Shown here in pieces: positions 40,022-48,899 of a stretch of 64,000 nucleotides of DNA. The position numbers and the translations under genes were made by a program. The stretch comes from Cognatilysobacter tabacisoli (GTDB lineage: Bacteria > Pseudomonadota > Gammaproteobacteria > Xanthomonadales > Xanthomonadaceae): assembly GCF_003586305.1 (NCBI RefSeq), contig NZ_KZ987400.1:344635-408634 (forward strand), in the 5' to 3' direction. The notes below the pieces were generated by a model that searched no databases, had not been told where the DNA came from, and worked only from the letters and a program-made list of their open reading frames with translations. The first letter of the stretch is position 1; every line of letters begins with the position of its first letter.

Positions 40022-42358
40022 TCACGCGTCGCTCGCGTCCACCTCCGCGGTCACCGTCGCCGGCCGCGGCGCGACCCACAGCCGCAGCACGAACCAGGCC
40101 AGCGCCAGCGCGCCGACGCTGAAGATCGTGTCGCCCGGCACGCGCATCCACACCAGCAGGTCGACGATCGGCTGCTGCATGAACTCGGCCGAGCGCGCGT
40201 ACGCGTAGCCGTGCTCGATCGCGGCGAGCAGCTGCATCGTGCCCAGCGGCAGCAGCGTCAGCACCGCCATCAGCGCCAGCCCGAGGTTCAGCGACCAGAA
40301 CGAGACCTTCAGCGCGCGCGTGTCCCAGTGCATCTGCCCGCGCAGGCCGCGCATGCAGAAAAGCACCAGCGCGATGCCGAGCATCCCGTACACGCCGAAC
40401 AGCGCGGTGTGGCCGTGCAGCGGCGTCAGGTTCAGGCCCTGCATGTAGTACAGCGACAGCGGCGGGTTGATCAGGAAGCCGAACAGGCCCGCGCCGACCA
40501 GGTTCCAGAACGACACCGCGAGGAAGAACATGATCGGCCAGCGGTAGCGGACCATCCACGGCGTCGCCTTGCCGAGCTTGTACGTGTGGTAGGCCTCGAA
40601 GCCGATGTACGCCAGCGGCACCACTTCCAGCGCGCTGAAGCTCGCGCCCAGCGCCACCACCGCCGTCGGCGTGCCGACGAAGTACAGGTGGTGCAGGGTG
40701 CCGAGCACGCCGCCGGCCATGAAGATGATCGTCGCGAACAGCACCGCCACGGTCGCCGTCGAGGTCTTCAGCAGGCCCAGCCGGGTGAAGATCAGCGCCA
40801 TCACCGCGGTGGCGAACACCTCGAAGAAGCCCTCGACCCACAGGTGCACCAGCCACCAGCGCCAGTACTCGACCTCGGAGATGTGCGTGTGCTCGCCCCA
40901 CATCAGCGCCGACGCGAAGAACAGGCCGATGCACACGGTCGACAGGAACAGCAGGCCGACGATGTGGCGCGACTCGCTGGCCTTGCCGTCCGCGCCGCGG
41001 CCCATCAGCACCGGCCACAGCGAGCGGCCGACCAGGGTCAGCCACAGCAGCAGGCCGATGAACAGGTACCACTGCCAGAAGCGGCCCATGTCGGCGTACT
41101 CCCAGCCCTGGTGGCCGAACCAGAAGTTGTGGTCGAGGCCGAGCTTCTGCATCACCGCCAGCCACTGGCCGACGAACGAGCCGACCACGATCACGATCAG
41201 GCTGACGAACAGGAAGTTGACCCCGAAGCGCTGGAACTTCGGCTCATGCCCCGACAGCGCCGGCGCGATGTACAGCCCGGTGCCGAGCCACGCCACCGCG
41301 ATCCACAGCACCGCCAGCTGGGTGTGCCAGGTGCGGGTGATCGAGTACGGCAGCACGTCCGACAGCGCGTAGCCGTAGGCCTGCTGGCCCTCGACCTGGT
41401 AGTGCGCGGTGATCGCGCCGAGCAGGATCTGGGCCAGGAACAGCGCCAGCACCAGCCAGAAGTACTTCGCCGTCGCGCGCATCGACGGGGTGATCCGCAG
41501 CGCGGCAAACGGGTCGCGCGCCGGCAGCGTGTCCGGGCTCTCCTCCCGCGTGCGCGCGTGGTGCCAGCCGAGCAGGGCGATGCCGGCCAGCAGGAACAGC
41601 ACGCTGAAGGCCGACCAGACCCACAGCGGCGCCGGCGGCGTGTTGCCGACCAGCGGCTCGCTCGGCCAGTTGTTGGTGTACGTCACCTGCTTGGCGACCG
41701 CGCCGGCCTTGTCCGGCACCATCGCGTCGCCGGGCTCGAGCGGGCGCTCGGTCGTCGCCGCCCACGCCGTCCACCAGAAGAACGCCGTCAGCGCGCGCCG
41801 GTGTTCGACGTCCGGCACGGTCGCTTCCTTCATCGCGTAGGCCTCGCGCAGCTCGCGCGTGGCCGGGTCGTTGCCGAACAGGCTCTGGTAGTGCGCGGCG
41901 ACGTTCGAGATCGCGACCACGCGGTCGCGGTCCAGGGTGATCGTCCTGGTCGCCTCGTCCCAGGTGTTGCGGCGCATGACCGCCTGCAGCCGGCCGCGCA
42001 GCGCCGCCTGCTGCTCGGGCCGGAGGTCGGCGTAGGTCGCCATGCCGCCGTCGGCGCGGGCCCACAGGTCGAGCAGGCCGACCGCTTCACGGTGCAGCCA
42101 GTCGGCGCTCCAGTCCGGCGCGACGTAGCCGCCGTGGCCCCAGATCGAGCCCAGCTGCATGCCGCCCATCGACTGCCACACCTGGCGGCCGCGTTCGATG
42201 TCGGCGCGGGTGTAGACGGTGCCGCCGTCGGTGCTGACGACGCGCTCGGGCATCGGCGGGGCGGCGCGGAAGATCTCGGTGCCCGCCCACAACAGCACCG
42301 AGAACGACACGATCAGCAGGGCCGCCAGGCCCAGCCACAGTTTGCGGGTAGTGCTCAT
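40022..42358 (-). CDS. norB: Quinol-type nitric oxide reductase (qNorB)
   Basis: A 778-residue integral membrane enzyme that reduces two NO to N2O. The N-terminal part (about 1-240) has one membrane segment and a periplasmic domain resembling fused NorC without a haem c motif, which marks the quinol-dependent single-subunit form. The catalytic part has twelve or so membrane segments with conserved histidines for haem b, haem b3 and non-haem iron (WHTQLAVLWIAVAWLG, HLWVEGFFEVFATA, HHLYFVG, LHGHTALFG). It has its own FNR box and terminator, so it is a separate unit next to nnrS. No accessory norCDQ genes are needed for qNor. Confidence 0.96.
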   Translation of the reverse strand: MSTTRKLWLGLAALLIVSFSVLLWAGTEIFRAAPPMPERVVSTDGGTVYTRADIERGRQVWQSMGGMQLGSIWGHGGYVAPDWSADWLHREAVGLLDLWARADGGMATYADLRPEQQAALRGRLQAVMRRNTWDEATRTITLDRDRVVAISNVAAHYQSLFGNDPATRELREAYAMKEATVPDVEHRRALTAFFWWTAWAATTERPLEPGDAMVPDKAGAVAKQVTYTNNWPSEPLVGNTPPAPLWVWSAFSVLFLLAGIALLGWHHARTREESPDTLPARDPFAALRITPSMRATAKYFWLVLALFLAQILLGAITAHYQVEGQQAYGYALSDVLPYSITRTWHTQLAVLWIAVAWLGTGLYIAPALSGHEPKFQRFGVNFLFVSLIVIVVGSFVGQWLAVMQKLGLDHNFWFGHQGWEYADMGRFWQWYLFIGLLLWLTLVGRSLWPVLMGRGADGKASESRHIVGLLFLSTVCIGLFFASALMWGEHTHISEVEYWRWWLVHLWVEGFFEVFATAVMALIFTRLGLLKTSTATVAVLFATIIFMAGGVLGTLHHLYFVGTPTAVVALGASFSALEVVPLAYIGFEAYHTYKLGKATPWMVRYRWPIMFFLAVSFWNLVGAGLFGFLINPPLSLYYMQGLNLTPLHGHTALFGVYGMLGIALVLFCMRGLRGQMHWDTRALKVSFWSLNLGLALMAVLTLLPLGTMQLLAAIEHGYAYARSAEFMQQPIVDLLVWMRVPGDTIFSVGALALAWFVLRLWVAPRPATVTAEVDASDA

Positions 42359-42410
42359 GCTCTTCTCCTTGCAGACCCGGGCATGGTCCCCGCGCGGCGC
42401 GTCGCCGGCG

Positions 42411-42424
42411 TTGATTCAGGTCAA
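42411..42424. promoter_or_regulatory. FNR/DNR box upstream of norB
   Basis: TTGATTCAGGTCAA matches the FNR consensus with one change. It lies 53 bp before the norB ATG. Confidence 0.88.
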
Positions 42425-42452
42425 GTCGGCGCCACTGCGCGCGACCGCGGAC

Positions 42453-43205
42453 TCAGCCGCGCAGCACCGGCGCGGCCAGCGCTTCGATCGCGTCGCGGTC
42501 GAGCAGCTCCAGCTCGCGCCGGTCGACCCGCAGCCAGCCCTCGGTCTGGAAGCGCTTGAGCACGCGGCTGACCGTCTCCGGCGCCAGCCGCAGGTAATTG
42601 GCGACGTCGGTGCGCGCCATCGTCAGCGCGAAGCGGTTCGGCGAGAAGCCGCGCGCGGCCAGCCGCCGCGACAGGCCGAGCAGGAACGCGGCCAGCCGCT
42701 GGTCGGCCGCCCAGTCGCCGGCCAGCAGCGCGGCGCGGCCAATGTCGCGGCTGAGCAGCCGGAACAGCTGGCGCTGCAGGCCCGGCACGCGCGTGGCGAG
42801 CACGGCGATCTTCGGGAACGAGAACCGGCACAGCATCACCGTGTCGAGCGCGACCGCGTTGCACGGGTAGCTCTCGCCGTCGATCGCGTTGAGGCCGATC
42901 ACCTCGCCGGGCAGGTGGAAGCCGAGCACGTGCTCGCGCCCGTCGCGGTCGATCACATAGGTTTTCACGGTGCCGGCGCGCACCGCCGCGATCGCCTCGA
43001 ACGGATCGCCCTCGCGGAACACGTGCTCGCCGGCGCGCAGCGGGCCGACGTGCTCGACCAGCACGTGCAGGTCCATCAGCGCGGCCTTGTCCATGCCCTC
43101 GTCGAGGCACGCCTGCGAGAACGCGCAGGTCGAGCAGAAGTGCAGGCGGTCGCCGTCGTCGGCGAGCGTGCGCGCGCTGCTGCGCGGGAACGCGGTGTCG
43201 TTCAC
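42453..43205 (-). CDS. fnr: FNR-type oxygen-sensing transcription regulator
   Basis: A 250-residue CRP/FNR regulator, the same length as E. coli FNR. C24, C27 and C33 (FCSTCAFSQAC) plus C126 (VMLCRF) supply the four ligands of an oxygen-labile 4Fe-4S cluster. The central cyclic-nucleotide-like barrel is followed by a helix-turn-helix whose recognition helix ETVSRVLKRF has the E-x-x-S-R pattern that reads TTGAT half sites. The matching boxes stand before nirK, nnrS, norB and hemN. The start is GTG at 43205 (GGGG upstream) or GTG at 43217. It lies 20 bp after hemN on the same strand and may be cotranscribed with it. Confidence 0.95.
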   Translation of the reverse strand: MNDTAFPRSSARTLADDGDRLHFCSTCAFSQACLDEGMDKAALMDLHVLVEHVGPLRAGEHVFREGDPFEAIAAVRAGTVKTYVIDRDGREHVLGFHLPGEVIGLNAIDGESYPCNAVALDTVMLCRFSFPKIAVLATRVPGLQRQLFRLLSRDIGRAALLAGDWAADQRLAAFLLGLSRRLAARGFSPNRFALTMARTDVANYLRLAPETVSRVLKRFQTEGWLRVDRRELELLDRDAIEALAAPVLRG

Positions 43206-43224
43206 GGCCAACCCCACGACGCGG

Positions 43225-44625
43225 TCAGATCGCGCGCGAGAAGCGGGGCGTGGCCACCGGGGCCGACTGGTCGAGGTAGCGGTCGAAGCACATCGCGATG
43301 TTACGCAACAACAGGCGTCCGGCGGGTGTGACGGTGATCCGGTCGCGGGCAATCCGTACCAGGCCGTCGTCCGCCAGCGGCTGCAGCCGCGCCAGGTCGT
43401 CGGCGAAGTAGCGCGCGAACTCGATGTCGTAGCGCCGCTCGAGCGCCGCGATCGGCACCTCGCCCTGGCACATCAGCGACTGGATCAGGTCCGCGCGCAG
43501 CTGGTCGTCCTCGCTCAGGCGCATGCCGCGGAACACCGGCAGGCGGCCGTCGTCGAGCGCGGCCTGCCAGCTGAGCAGGTCGCGCGGGTTCTGGCTGAAG
43601 CTGTCGCCGATGTGGCTGATCGCGCTGACGCCGAGCCCCACCAGGTCGCTGTCGGCGTGCGTCGTGTAGCCCATGAAGTTGCGGTGCAGGCCGCCGCGGG
43701 CCTGCGCCTGCGCCAGCTCGTCGTCGGGCAGCGCGAAGTGGTCCATGCCGATGTACACGTAGCCGGCCGCCGACAGCGACTCGATCGCCAGCTGCAGCAG
43801 CGCGAGCTTGGCCTCGGGGTCGGGCAGGTCGGCCGCCTCGATCTGTCGCTGCGGCTTGAACAGCTGCGGCAGGTGCGCGTAGCTGTACACCGCGATGCGG
43901 TCCGGGCGCATGCCGACCACGGTCTCGAGCGTACGCGCGAAGCCCTCGCGGCTCTGCTTCGGCAGCCCGTAGATCAGATCGACGTTGACCGAGCGGAAGC
44001 CGTTCGCGCGGCAGGCGTCGATCACCGCGCGGGTCTCCTCGACGCTCTGGATGCGGTTGACCGCGGCCTGCACGGCCGGGTCGAAGTCCTGCACGCCGAA
44101 GCTGGCGCGGTTGAAGCCGATCGCGGCGAGCTCGGCGACGTCGGCCGGCGACACGAAGCGCGGGTCGAGCTCGATCGAGATGTCGCGGTCGGGCGATTCG
44201 GAGAAATGGAACTGCCGGCGCAGGGTGTCGACGACCTCGCGCAGCTGCGTCGGGCTCAGGAAGTTCGGGGTGCCGCCGCCGAAGTGCAGCTGGATCACCT
44301 CGCGGTCGCGGTCGAACAGCTGCGCGGTCAGGTCGATCTCGCGGTACAGCCGCGCCAGGTAGGCCTCGCCGCGGGCCTTGTCGCGGGTAATCACGCGGTT
44401 GCAGCCGCAGTAGAAGCACGGGCTTTCGCAGAACGGCACGTGCACGTACAGCGACAGCCGGCGCGGGATCGGGTCGCCGTTGCTGGCCGCCGCCGCGTCG
44501 CGCAGCTGCGCCTCGCCGAAGCCGGCGTGGAACTGCGGCGCGGTCGGGTACGAGGTGTAGCGCGGACCGGGCCGGTCGTAGCGGCGGAGGAGGTCGGCGC
44601 CGAAGGCGGGTGCAGGAGTGGCCAT
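43225..44625 (-). CDS. hemN: Oxygen-independent coproporphyrinogen III oxidase
   Basis: A 466-residue radical SAM enzyme that decarboxylates coproporphyrinogen III to protoporphyrinogen IX without oxygen. The 4Fe-4S ligands C66, C70, C73 plus C75 (CESPCFYCGC) form the HemN signature CxxxCxxC-x-C. The motifs FGGGTPNFL and NRASFGVQDFD fit HemN. It is preceded by an FNR box at 44661 and followed by fnr. It would take over from hemF (at 49386) when oxygen is low. The assignment is secure. Confidence 0.96.
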   Translation of the reverse strand: MATPAPAFGADLLRRYDRPGPRYTSYPTAPQFHAGFGEAQLRDAAAASNGDPIPRRLSLYVHVPFCESPCFYCGCNRVITRDKARGEAYLARLYREIDLTAQLFDRDREVIQLHFGGGTPNFLSPTQLREVVDTLRRQFHFSESPDRDISIELDPRFVSPADVAELAAIGFNRASFGVQDFDPAVQAAVNRIQSVEETRAVIDACRANGFRSVNVDLIYGLPKQSREGFARTLETVVGMRPDRIAVYSYAHLPQLFKPQRQIEAADLPDPEAKLALLQLAIESLSAAGYVYIGMDHFALPDDELAQAQARGGLHRNFMGYTTHADSDLVGLGVSAISHIGDSFSQNPRDLLSWQAALDDGRLPVFRGMRLSEDDQLRADLIQSLMCQGEVPIAALERRYDIEFARYFADDLARLQPLADDGLVRIARDRITVTPAGRLLLRNIAMCFDRYLDQSAPVATPRFSRAI

Positions 44626-44660
44626 GCGCCGCAGGGTAGGGCCCGGCCGCGCGCGCCATC

Positions 44661-44674
44661 TTGATTTGGGTCAA
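44661..44674. promoter_or_regulatory. FNR/DNR box upstream of hemN
   Basis: TTGATTTGGGTCAA matches the FNR consensus with one change. It is 36 bp before the hemN ATG and 42 bp after the 3' end of the acetyltransferase gene. Confidence 0.9.
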
Positions 44675-44715
44675 CTTGGCGGCGGGCGCGGGTCGGCGCC
44701 GGGACTGCCGCGCAT

Positions 44716-45159
44716 TCAGTCGAGCGCGATGCCGAAGTGGAAGCCCTCGATCCGCAGCCCCTCGCGCAGGTAGAACGCGTGCGCGTCCTTGCGCTGTGTG
44801 CCCGAGTCGAGCTGCAGCCGGGTGCAGCCCAGCCGCCGCGCCTCGGCCTTGAGCCAGTCGAGCAGCGCGGCCCCGAGCCCCTGGCTGCGCGCGGCCGCAT
44901 CGGTCACCAGGTCGTCGACGTAGACGTGGCGACCCGACGCGAGGAACTCGAGCACACGCCAGCCCGCGTACGCGCGCGGCACGCCGTCGGCGTCGACCAG
45001 CACCGTCGCCCGGTAGCCGGCCTCGATCTGCCGCAGCGCCTGCACGACGAAGCGGTCCTCGTCGAACGCCGGCCGCAGCTGTGCGACCACCGGCCACGCC
45101 GCGCGCAGCTCGGCTGCGCTGGTCGCGTTTGCGATGCGCACGGTGCCGGTCCCGCTCAC
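44716..45159 (-). CDS. GNAT-family N-acetyltransferase
   Basis: A 147-residue acetyltransferase of the GNAT fold, which transfers acetyl from acetyl-CoA to an amine. The acetyl-CoA binding segment is RSQGLGAALLDWL after the beta strand HVYVDDLVTDAAA, and the C-terminal half carries LQLDSGTQRKDAHAFYLREGL, a common pattern in small GNATs acting on free amines. The substrate is not deducible. It starts at GTG 45159, which overlaps the DUF2782 stop as GTGA, so the two are translationally coupled. Confidence 0.9.
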   Translation of the reverse strand: MSGTGTVRIANATSAAELRAAWPVVAQLRPAFDEDRFVVQALRQIEAGYRATVLVDADGVPRAYAGWRVLEFLASGRHVYVDDLVTDAAARSQGLGAALLDWLKAEARRLGCTRLQLDSGTQRKDAHAFYLREGLRIEGFHFGIALD

Positions 45160-45482
45160 CAGCCGAACAGCTTCCAGTACACCGGCGACACCGGGCCCTC
45201 GCCCTTGCTGCTGTCGAGCCGTCCGTCGCCGTTGCTGTCGATCAGGTAGTACACCGGCCCGCGCAGCGGCCTGACCTTGACCACCTTGAGCTGGCCGGCG
45301 ACGCGGTACTCCTCGATCACGTCGCCGTCGCGGCCCTCGCGCGCCGTCACCTCCGCGCCCTGCAGCGCAGCGGTGGGGTCGTCGCCGCCGCCCATCGTGG
45401 CGCAGCCGCTGGCGGCCATCGCCAGGCCCAGCGCGAACGCGGCGACGGAGCGGGTGGGAAATGCGAGGGACGGGGTGCGCAT
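45156..45482 (-). CDS. DUF2782-type lipoprotein next to polA
   Basis: A 108-residue protein with a signal sequence ending in AASGC (lipobox, cysteine about residue 27), so probably a lipoprotein. The mature part (VTAREGRDGDVIEEYRVAGQLKVVKVRPLRGPVYYLID then DGRLDSSKGEGPVSPVYWKLFGW) matches DUF2782, a small beta-rich domain often found beside polA in gammaproteobacteria. Its function is unknown. It is divergent from polA across 149 bp and is coupled to the acetyltransferase gene. Confidence 0.9.
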   Translation of the reverse strand: MRTPSLAFPTRSVAAFALGLAMAASGCATMGGGDDPTAALQGAEVTAREGRDGDVIEEYRVAGQLKVVKVRPLRGPVYYLIDSNGDGRLDSSKGEGPVSPVYWKLFGW

Positions 45483-45631
45483 GTCGGATCTCCTGGTGCG
45501 CGCCGGCCGCGGCGATGGGTGGTGCGGGCGGCCGGAGGCGTCCCGCGAGGATACCCGCTGCCCCGGCGCGCCGGCGGTGACGCGCCGCCGCCGCGGGAAG
45601 CGGCGCCGGACCCCCGGCGTAGAATCGCGGC

Positions 45632-48397
45632 ATGACCCGACTCGTACTGATCGACGGCTCCAGCTACCTCTACCGCGCGTTCCACGCGCTGCCGCCGCTG
45701 ACCAACGACCACGGCGAGCCCACCGGCGCGCTGTTCGGCGTGGTCAACATGCTGCGGGCGACGTTGAACGAGAAGCCCGACTACGCCGCGTTCGTCGTCG
45801 ACGCGCCGGGCAGGACGTTCCGCGACGACCTCGACCCGCAGTACAAGGCCAACCGCCCGCCGATGCCGGACGACCTGCGCTCGCAGGTCGAGCCGATGAT
45901 GCGGATCGTCGAGGCACTCGGCCTGCCGATCCTGCGCGTCGCCGGGGTCGAGGCCGACGACGTCATCGGCACGCTCGCGCTGCGCGCGGCCGAGGGCGGC
46001 ATCGAGGTGACGATCTCGACCGGCGACAAGGATTTCGCCCAGCTCGTGCGTCGCCTCGACAACGGCGCGCACGTGGCGCTGGTGAATACGATGACCGGCA
46101 GCCGGCTCGACAGCGACGAGGCGGTGGTCGGCAAGTTCGGCGTGCGCGCCGACCAGATCGTCGACCTGCTGTCGCTGATGGGCGACAGCGTCGACAACAT
46201 CCCCGGCGTCGACAAGTGCGGGCCGAAGACCGCGGCCAAGTGGCTCGGCGAGTACGGCACGCTCGACGGCGTGATCGCCCATGCCGACGCGATCAAGGGC
46301 AAGATCGGCGAGAACCTGCGCGCCGTGCTCGGGCGCCTGCCGCTGAACCGCACGCTGGCGACGATCAAGACCGACGTGGCGCTCGACCGCGGCCCGACCG
46401 ACCTGTCCCTGCGCGAGCGCGACGTCGCGGTGCTGCGCGAGATGTACGCGCGCTACGGCTTCAAGCAGGCGCTGCGCGAGCTCGACGGCAGCGGCGACGA
46501 CGACGGCAAGGCCGGCACGCGCAACACCGCAGCCGGCTATGCGCGCAGCGCGGCGCCGGTCGACGGCGTCGATCCCGCGCTCGGGGCGCCTGGCGAGTAC
46601 GAGCTCGTGCTAACGCGCGAACAGCTCGACGCGTGGGTCGCGCGGCTGCACGCGGCCGATGCGTTCGCGTTCGACACCGAGACCGACTCGCTCGATGCGA
46701 TGCGCGCGAACCTGGTCGGCCTGAGCCTCAGCGTCGAGCCCGGCCGCGCGTGCTACGTCCCGCTCGCGCACGACTACCCCGGCGCGCCGGCGCAGCTGCC
46801 GCGCGGCGAGGTGCTCGACGCGCTGCGGCCGCTGCTCGCCGACCCCGGCAAGCGCAAGATCGGCCAGCACGGCAAGTACGACCTGCACGTGCTGCGCCGC
46901 CACGGCGTCGACGTCGCCGGCTACGCCGACGACACCATGCTTGAGAGCTTCGTGCTCAACGCGACGGCGACGCGCCACGACATGGACTCGCTGGCGCGCC
47001 GCTACCTCGGCTACGAGACCGTCAAGTACGAGGACGTGGCCGGCAAGGGCGCGAAGTCGATCCCGTTCTCGCAGGTCGCGCTCGACGACGCCACGCGCTA
47101 CGCCGCCGAGGACGCCGACGTGACCCTGCGGCTGCACCGCGCGCTGGCGCCGAAGCTCGCCGCCGAGCCGGCGCTGGAACGCGTCTACCGCGACATCGAG
47201 ATGCCGCTGGTGCCGGTGCTGACGCGGGTCGAGGCCAACGGCGTGCGCGTCGACGCCGACGAGCTGCGCCGGCAGTCGGCCGACCTGTCCAAGCGCATGC
47301 TCGCCGCGCAGCAGCAGGCGACCGAGCTGGCCGGGCGCACGTTCAACCTCGACTCGCCCAAGCAGCTCGGCGCGCTGCTGTTCGACGAGCTCAAGCTGCC
47401 GGCGCTGGTCAAGACGCCATCGGGCGCGCCGTCGACCAACGAGGAGGCGCTCGAGGCGATCGCCGACCAGCACGAGCTGCCGCGCGTGATCCTCGAGTAC
47501 CGCGGGCTGGCCAAGCTGCGCAGCACGTACACCGACAAGCTGCCGGAGATGATCAACCCCGCCACCGGCCGCGTGCACACCAGCTACCACCAGGCCGGCG
47601 CGGCGACCGGGCGGCTGGCGTCGAGCGACCCGAACCTTCAGAACATCCCGATCCGCACCGACGACGGCCGCCGCATCCGCACCGCGTTCGTCGCGCCGCC
47701 GGGCCGGGTGATCGTCGCGTGCGACTACTCGCAGATCGAGCTTCGGATCATGGCGCACCTGTCCGAGGACGCCGGCCTGCTCGGCGCGTTCGCGTCCGGC
47801 GCGGACGTGCACAAGGCCACCGCGGCCGAGGTGTTCGGCAAGACCATCGACACGGTGTCGGGCAACGAGCGGCGCGCGGCAAAGGCGATCAACTTCGGCC
47901 TGATGTACGGCATGGGCGCGTTCGGACTGGCGCGGCAGCTCGGCATCGGCCGCGGCGAGGCGCAGGACTACATCGCGCTGTACTTCAGCCGCTACCCGGG
48001 CGTGCGCGACTTCATGGAGCGCACCCGCCAGCAGGCGCGCGAGCAGGGCTACGTCGAGACCGTGTTCGGCCGGCGCCTGTACCTGGACAACATCACCGCG
48101 CGCAACCAGGGGCTGCGCGCCGGCGCCGAGCGCGCGGCGATCAATGCGCCGATGCAGGGCACGGCGGCCGACATCATCAAGCGGGCGATGGTCAGCGTCG
48201 ACGACTGGCTGAAGGATTCACGCGAGCGGGCCCTGATGGTGCTGCAGGTGCACGACGAACTGGTGTTCGAATGCGATGCCGATTTCGTCGCCGGCCTGCT
48301 GGAAGGTGTCACCCGCCGCATGGCCGCGGCCGCGGAGCTGCGGGTGCCGTTGGTCGTCGACAGCGGGGTCGGGCAGAATTGGGAAGAAGCCCACTGA
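45632..48397 (+). CDS. polA: DNA polymerase I
   Basis: A 921-residue family A polymerase for gap filling in repair and Okazaki fragment processing. The 5' nuclease domain (about 1-300) carries VEADDVIGTLA and ISTGDKDFAQLV. The proofreading domain (about 325-525) keeps its metal ligands in FDTETDSLD and YAAEDADVTL. The polymerase domain (about 530-921) has DYSQIELRIMAHLS (motif A), RRAAKAINFGLMYGMG (motif B) and VHDELVFE (motif C). The length matches E. coli Pol I (928). A C-rich small RNA locus follows within about 120 bp, as in xanthomonads. Confidence 0.97.
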   Translation: MTRLVLIDGSSYLYRAFHALPPLTNDHGEPTGALFGVVNMLRATLNEKPDYAAFVVDAPGRTFRDDLDPQYKANRPPMPDDLRSQVEPMMRIVEALGLPILRVAGVEADDVIGTLALRAAEGGIEVTISTGDKDFAQLVRRLDNGAHVALVNTMTGSRLDSDEAVVGKFGVRADQIVDLLSLMGDSVDNIPGVDKCGPKTAAKWLGEYGTLDGVIAHADAIKGKIGENLRAVLGRLPLNRTLATIKTDVALDRGPTDLSLRERDVAVLREMYARYGFKQALRELDGSGDDDGKAGTRNTAAGYARSAAPVDGVDPALGAPGEYELVLTREQLDAWVARLHAADAFAFDTETDSLDAMRANLVGLSLSVEPGRACYVPLAHDYPGAPAQLPRGEVLDALRPLLADPGKRKIGQHGKYDLHVLRRHGVDVAGYADDTMLESFVLNATATRHDMDSLARRYLGYETVKYEDVAGKGAKSIPFSQVALDDATRYAAEDADVTLRLHRALAPKLAAEPALERVYRDIEMPLVPVLTRVEANGVRVDADELRRQSADLSKRMLAAQQQATELAGRTFNLDSPKQLGALLFDELKLPALVKTPSGAPSTNEEALEAIADQHELPRVILEYRGLAKLRSTYTDKLPEMINPATGRVHTSYHQAGAATGRLASSDPNLQNIPIRTDDGRRIRTAFVAPPGRVIVACDYSQIELRIMAHLSEDAGLLGAFASGADVHKATAAEVFGKTIDTVSGNERRAAKAINFGLMYGMGAFGLARQLGIGRGEAQDYIALYFSRYPGVRDFMERTRQQAREQGYVETVFGRRLYLDNITARNQGLRAGAERAAINAPMQGTAADIIKRAMVSVDDWLKDSRERALMVLQVHDELVFECDADFVAGLLEGVTRRMAAAAELRVPLVVDSGVGQNWEEAH

Positions 48398-48511
48398 ACG
48401 CGCACGTTGCCGGAAGTTAGCCGGATTTGGCGGTCTGAATCGACCCTGAATCCAACAAAAGCTTAACTTTCGCCTTCACGAACTATCCATGTGCCCGGTG
48501 GTCTTATTACT

Positions 48512-48635
48512 CGCGACAGGTGCAACGCCTGTCGTAGATCTCTCCCTCCCCTGGAGTGATCCCCGGAACGTAAGGCCCCTCCCCAGGCCCCGTTCCACCA
48601 GCCCCGCCGGCCCCCCCTGCCTGCGGGGCTTTTTA
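48512..48635 (+). ncRNA. sX13-like C-rich small RNA downstream of polA
   Basis: Several stem-loops in series. First CGACAGG and CCTGTCG with a 7-nt loop (48514-48534), then CTCC-CTCCCCT-GGAG, then GGAACG and CGTTCC enclosing a loop rich in CCCC, and finally AGCCCCGC and GCGGGGCT followed by five T (terminator at 48600-48635). The loops carry short C runs. Xanthomonas sX13, as I recall it, lies next to polA, is about 115 nt long and uses C-rich loops to bind G-rich mRNA. A weak -10 (TATTAC at 48505) suggests a start near 48512, but the 5' end is uncertain. Confidence 0.72.
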
Positions 48636-48693
48636 TTGCCTGCGCTTTCTGCCCAGGCAATAAAACCCAAGATTTGCCGGGGCAAATCTTGGG
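48632..48693. repeat. Two perfect hairpins after the sRNA terminator
   Basis: TTTATTGCCTG and CAGGCAATAAA (11-bp stem, 11-nt loop, 48632-48664) is followed at once by CCCAAGATTTGCC-GG-GGCAAATCTTGGG (13-bp stem, 2-nt loop, 48666-48693). Both are perfect and far less GC-rich than the surroundings. The first overlaps the T-run of the sRNA terminator and may be a second terminator or a stability element. The rest of 48694-48899 holds one short GC hairpin (GCGGCTTCGCCGC) and no gene that I can support. Confidence 0.75.
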
Positions 48694-48899
48694 CCCCGCT
48701 ATGCGCTTCCGAACCCCGCGGCTTCGCCGCGCCCACTTACCAAGGGGGCTCTCCACCAGACGGTAGACCGGCGCCGTCGGATCGGGCTGGTCAGAGCGAC
48801 CTTCCCAGACTTGCGACTGATTAGCCGCAAACACGCGGCCTTCGGTCCCCGTGGCCGACACTCGCCGCCCCGGGCTAGTCGGGATGGAAGGAGCGCACC

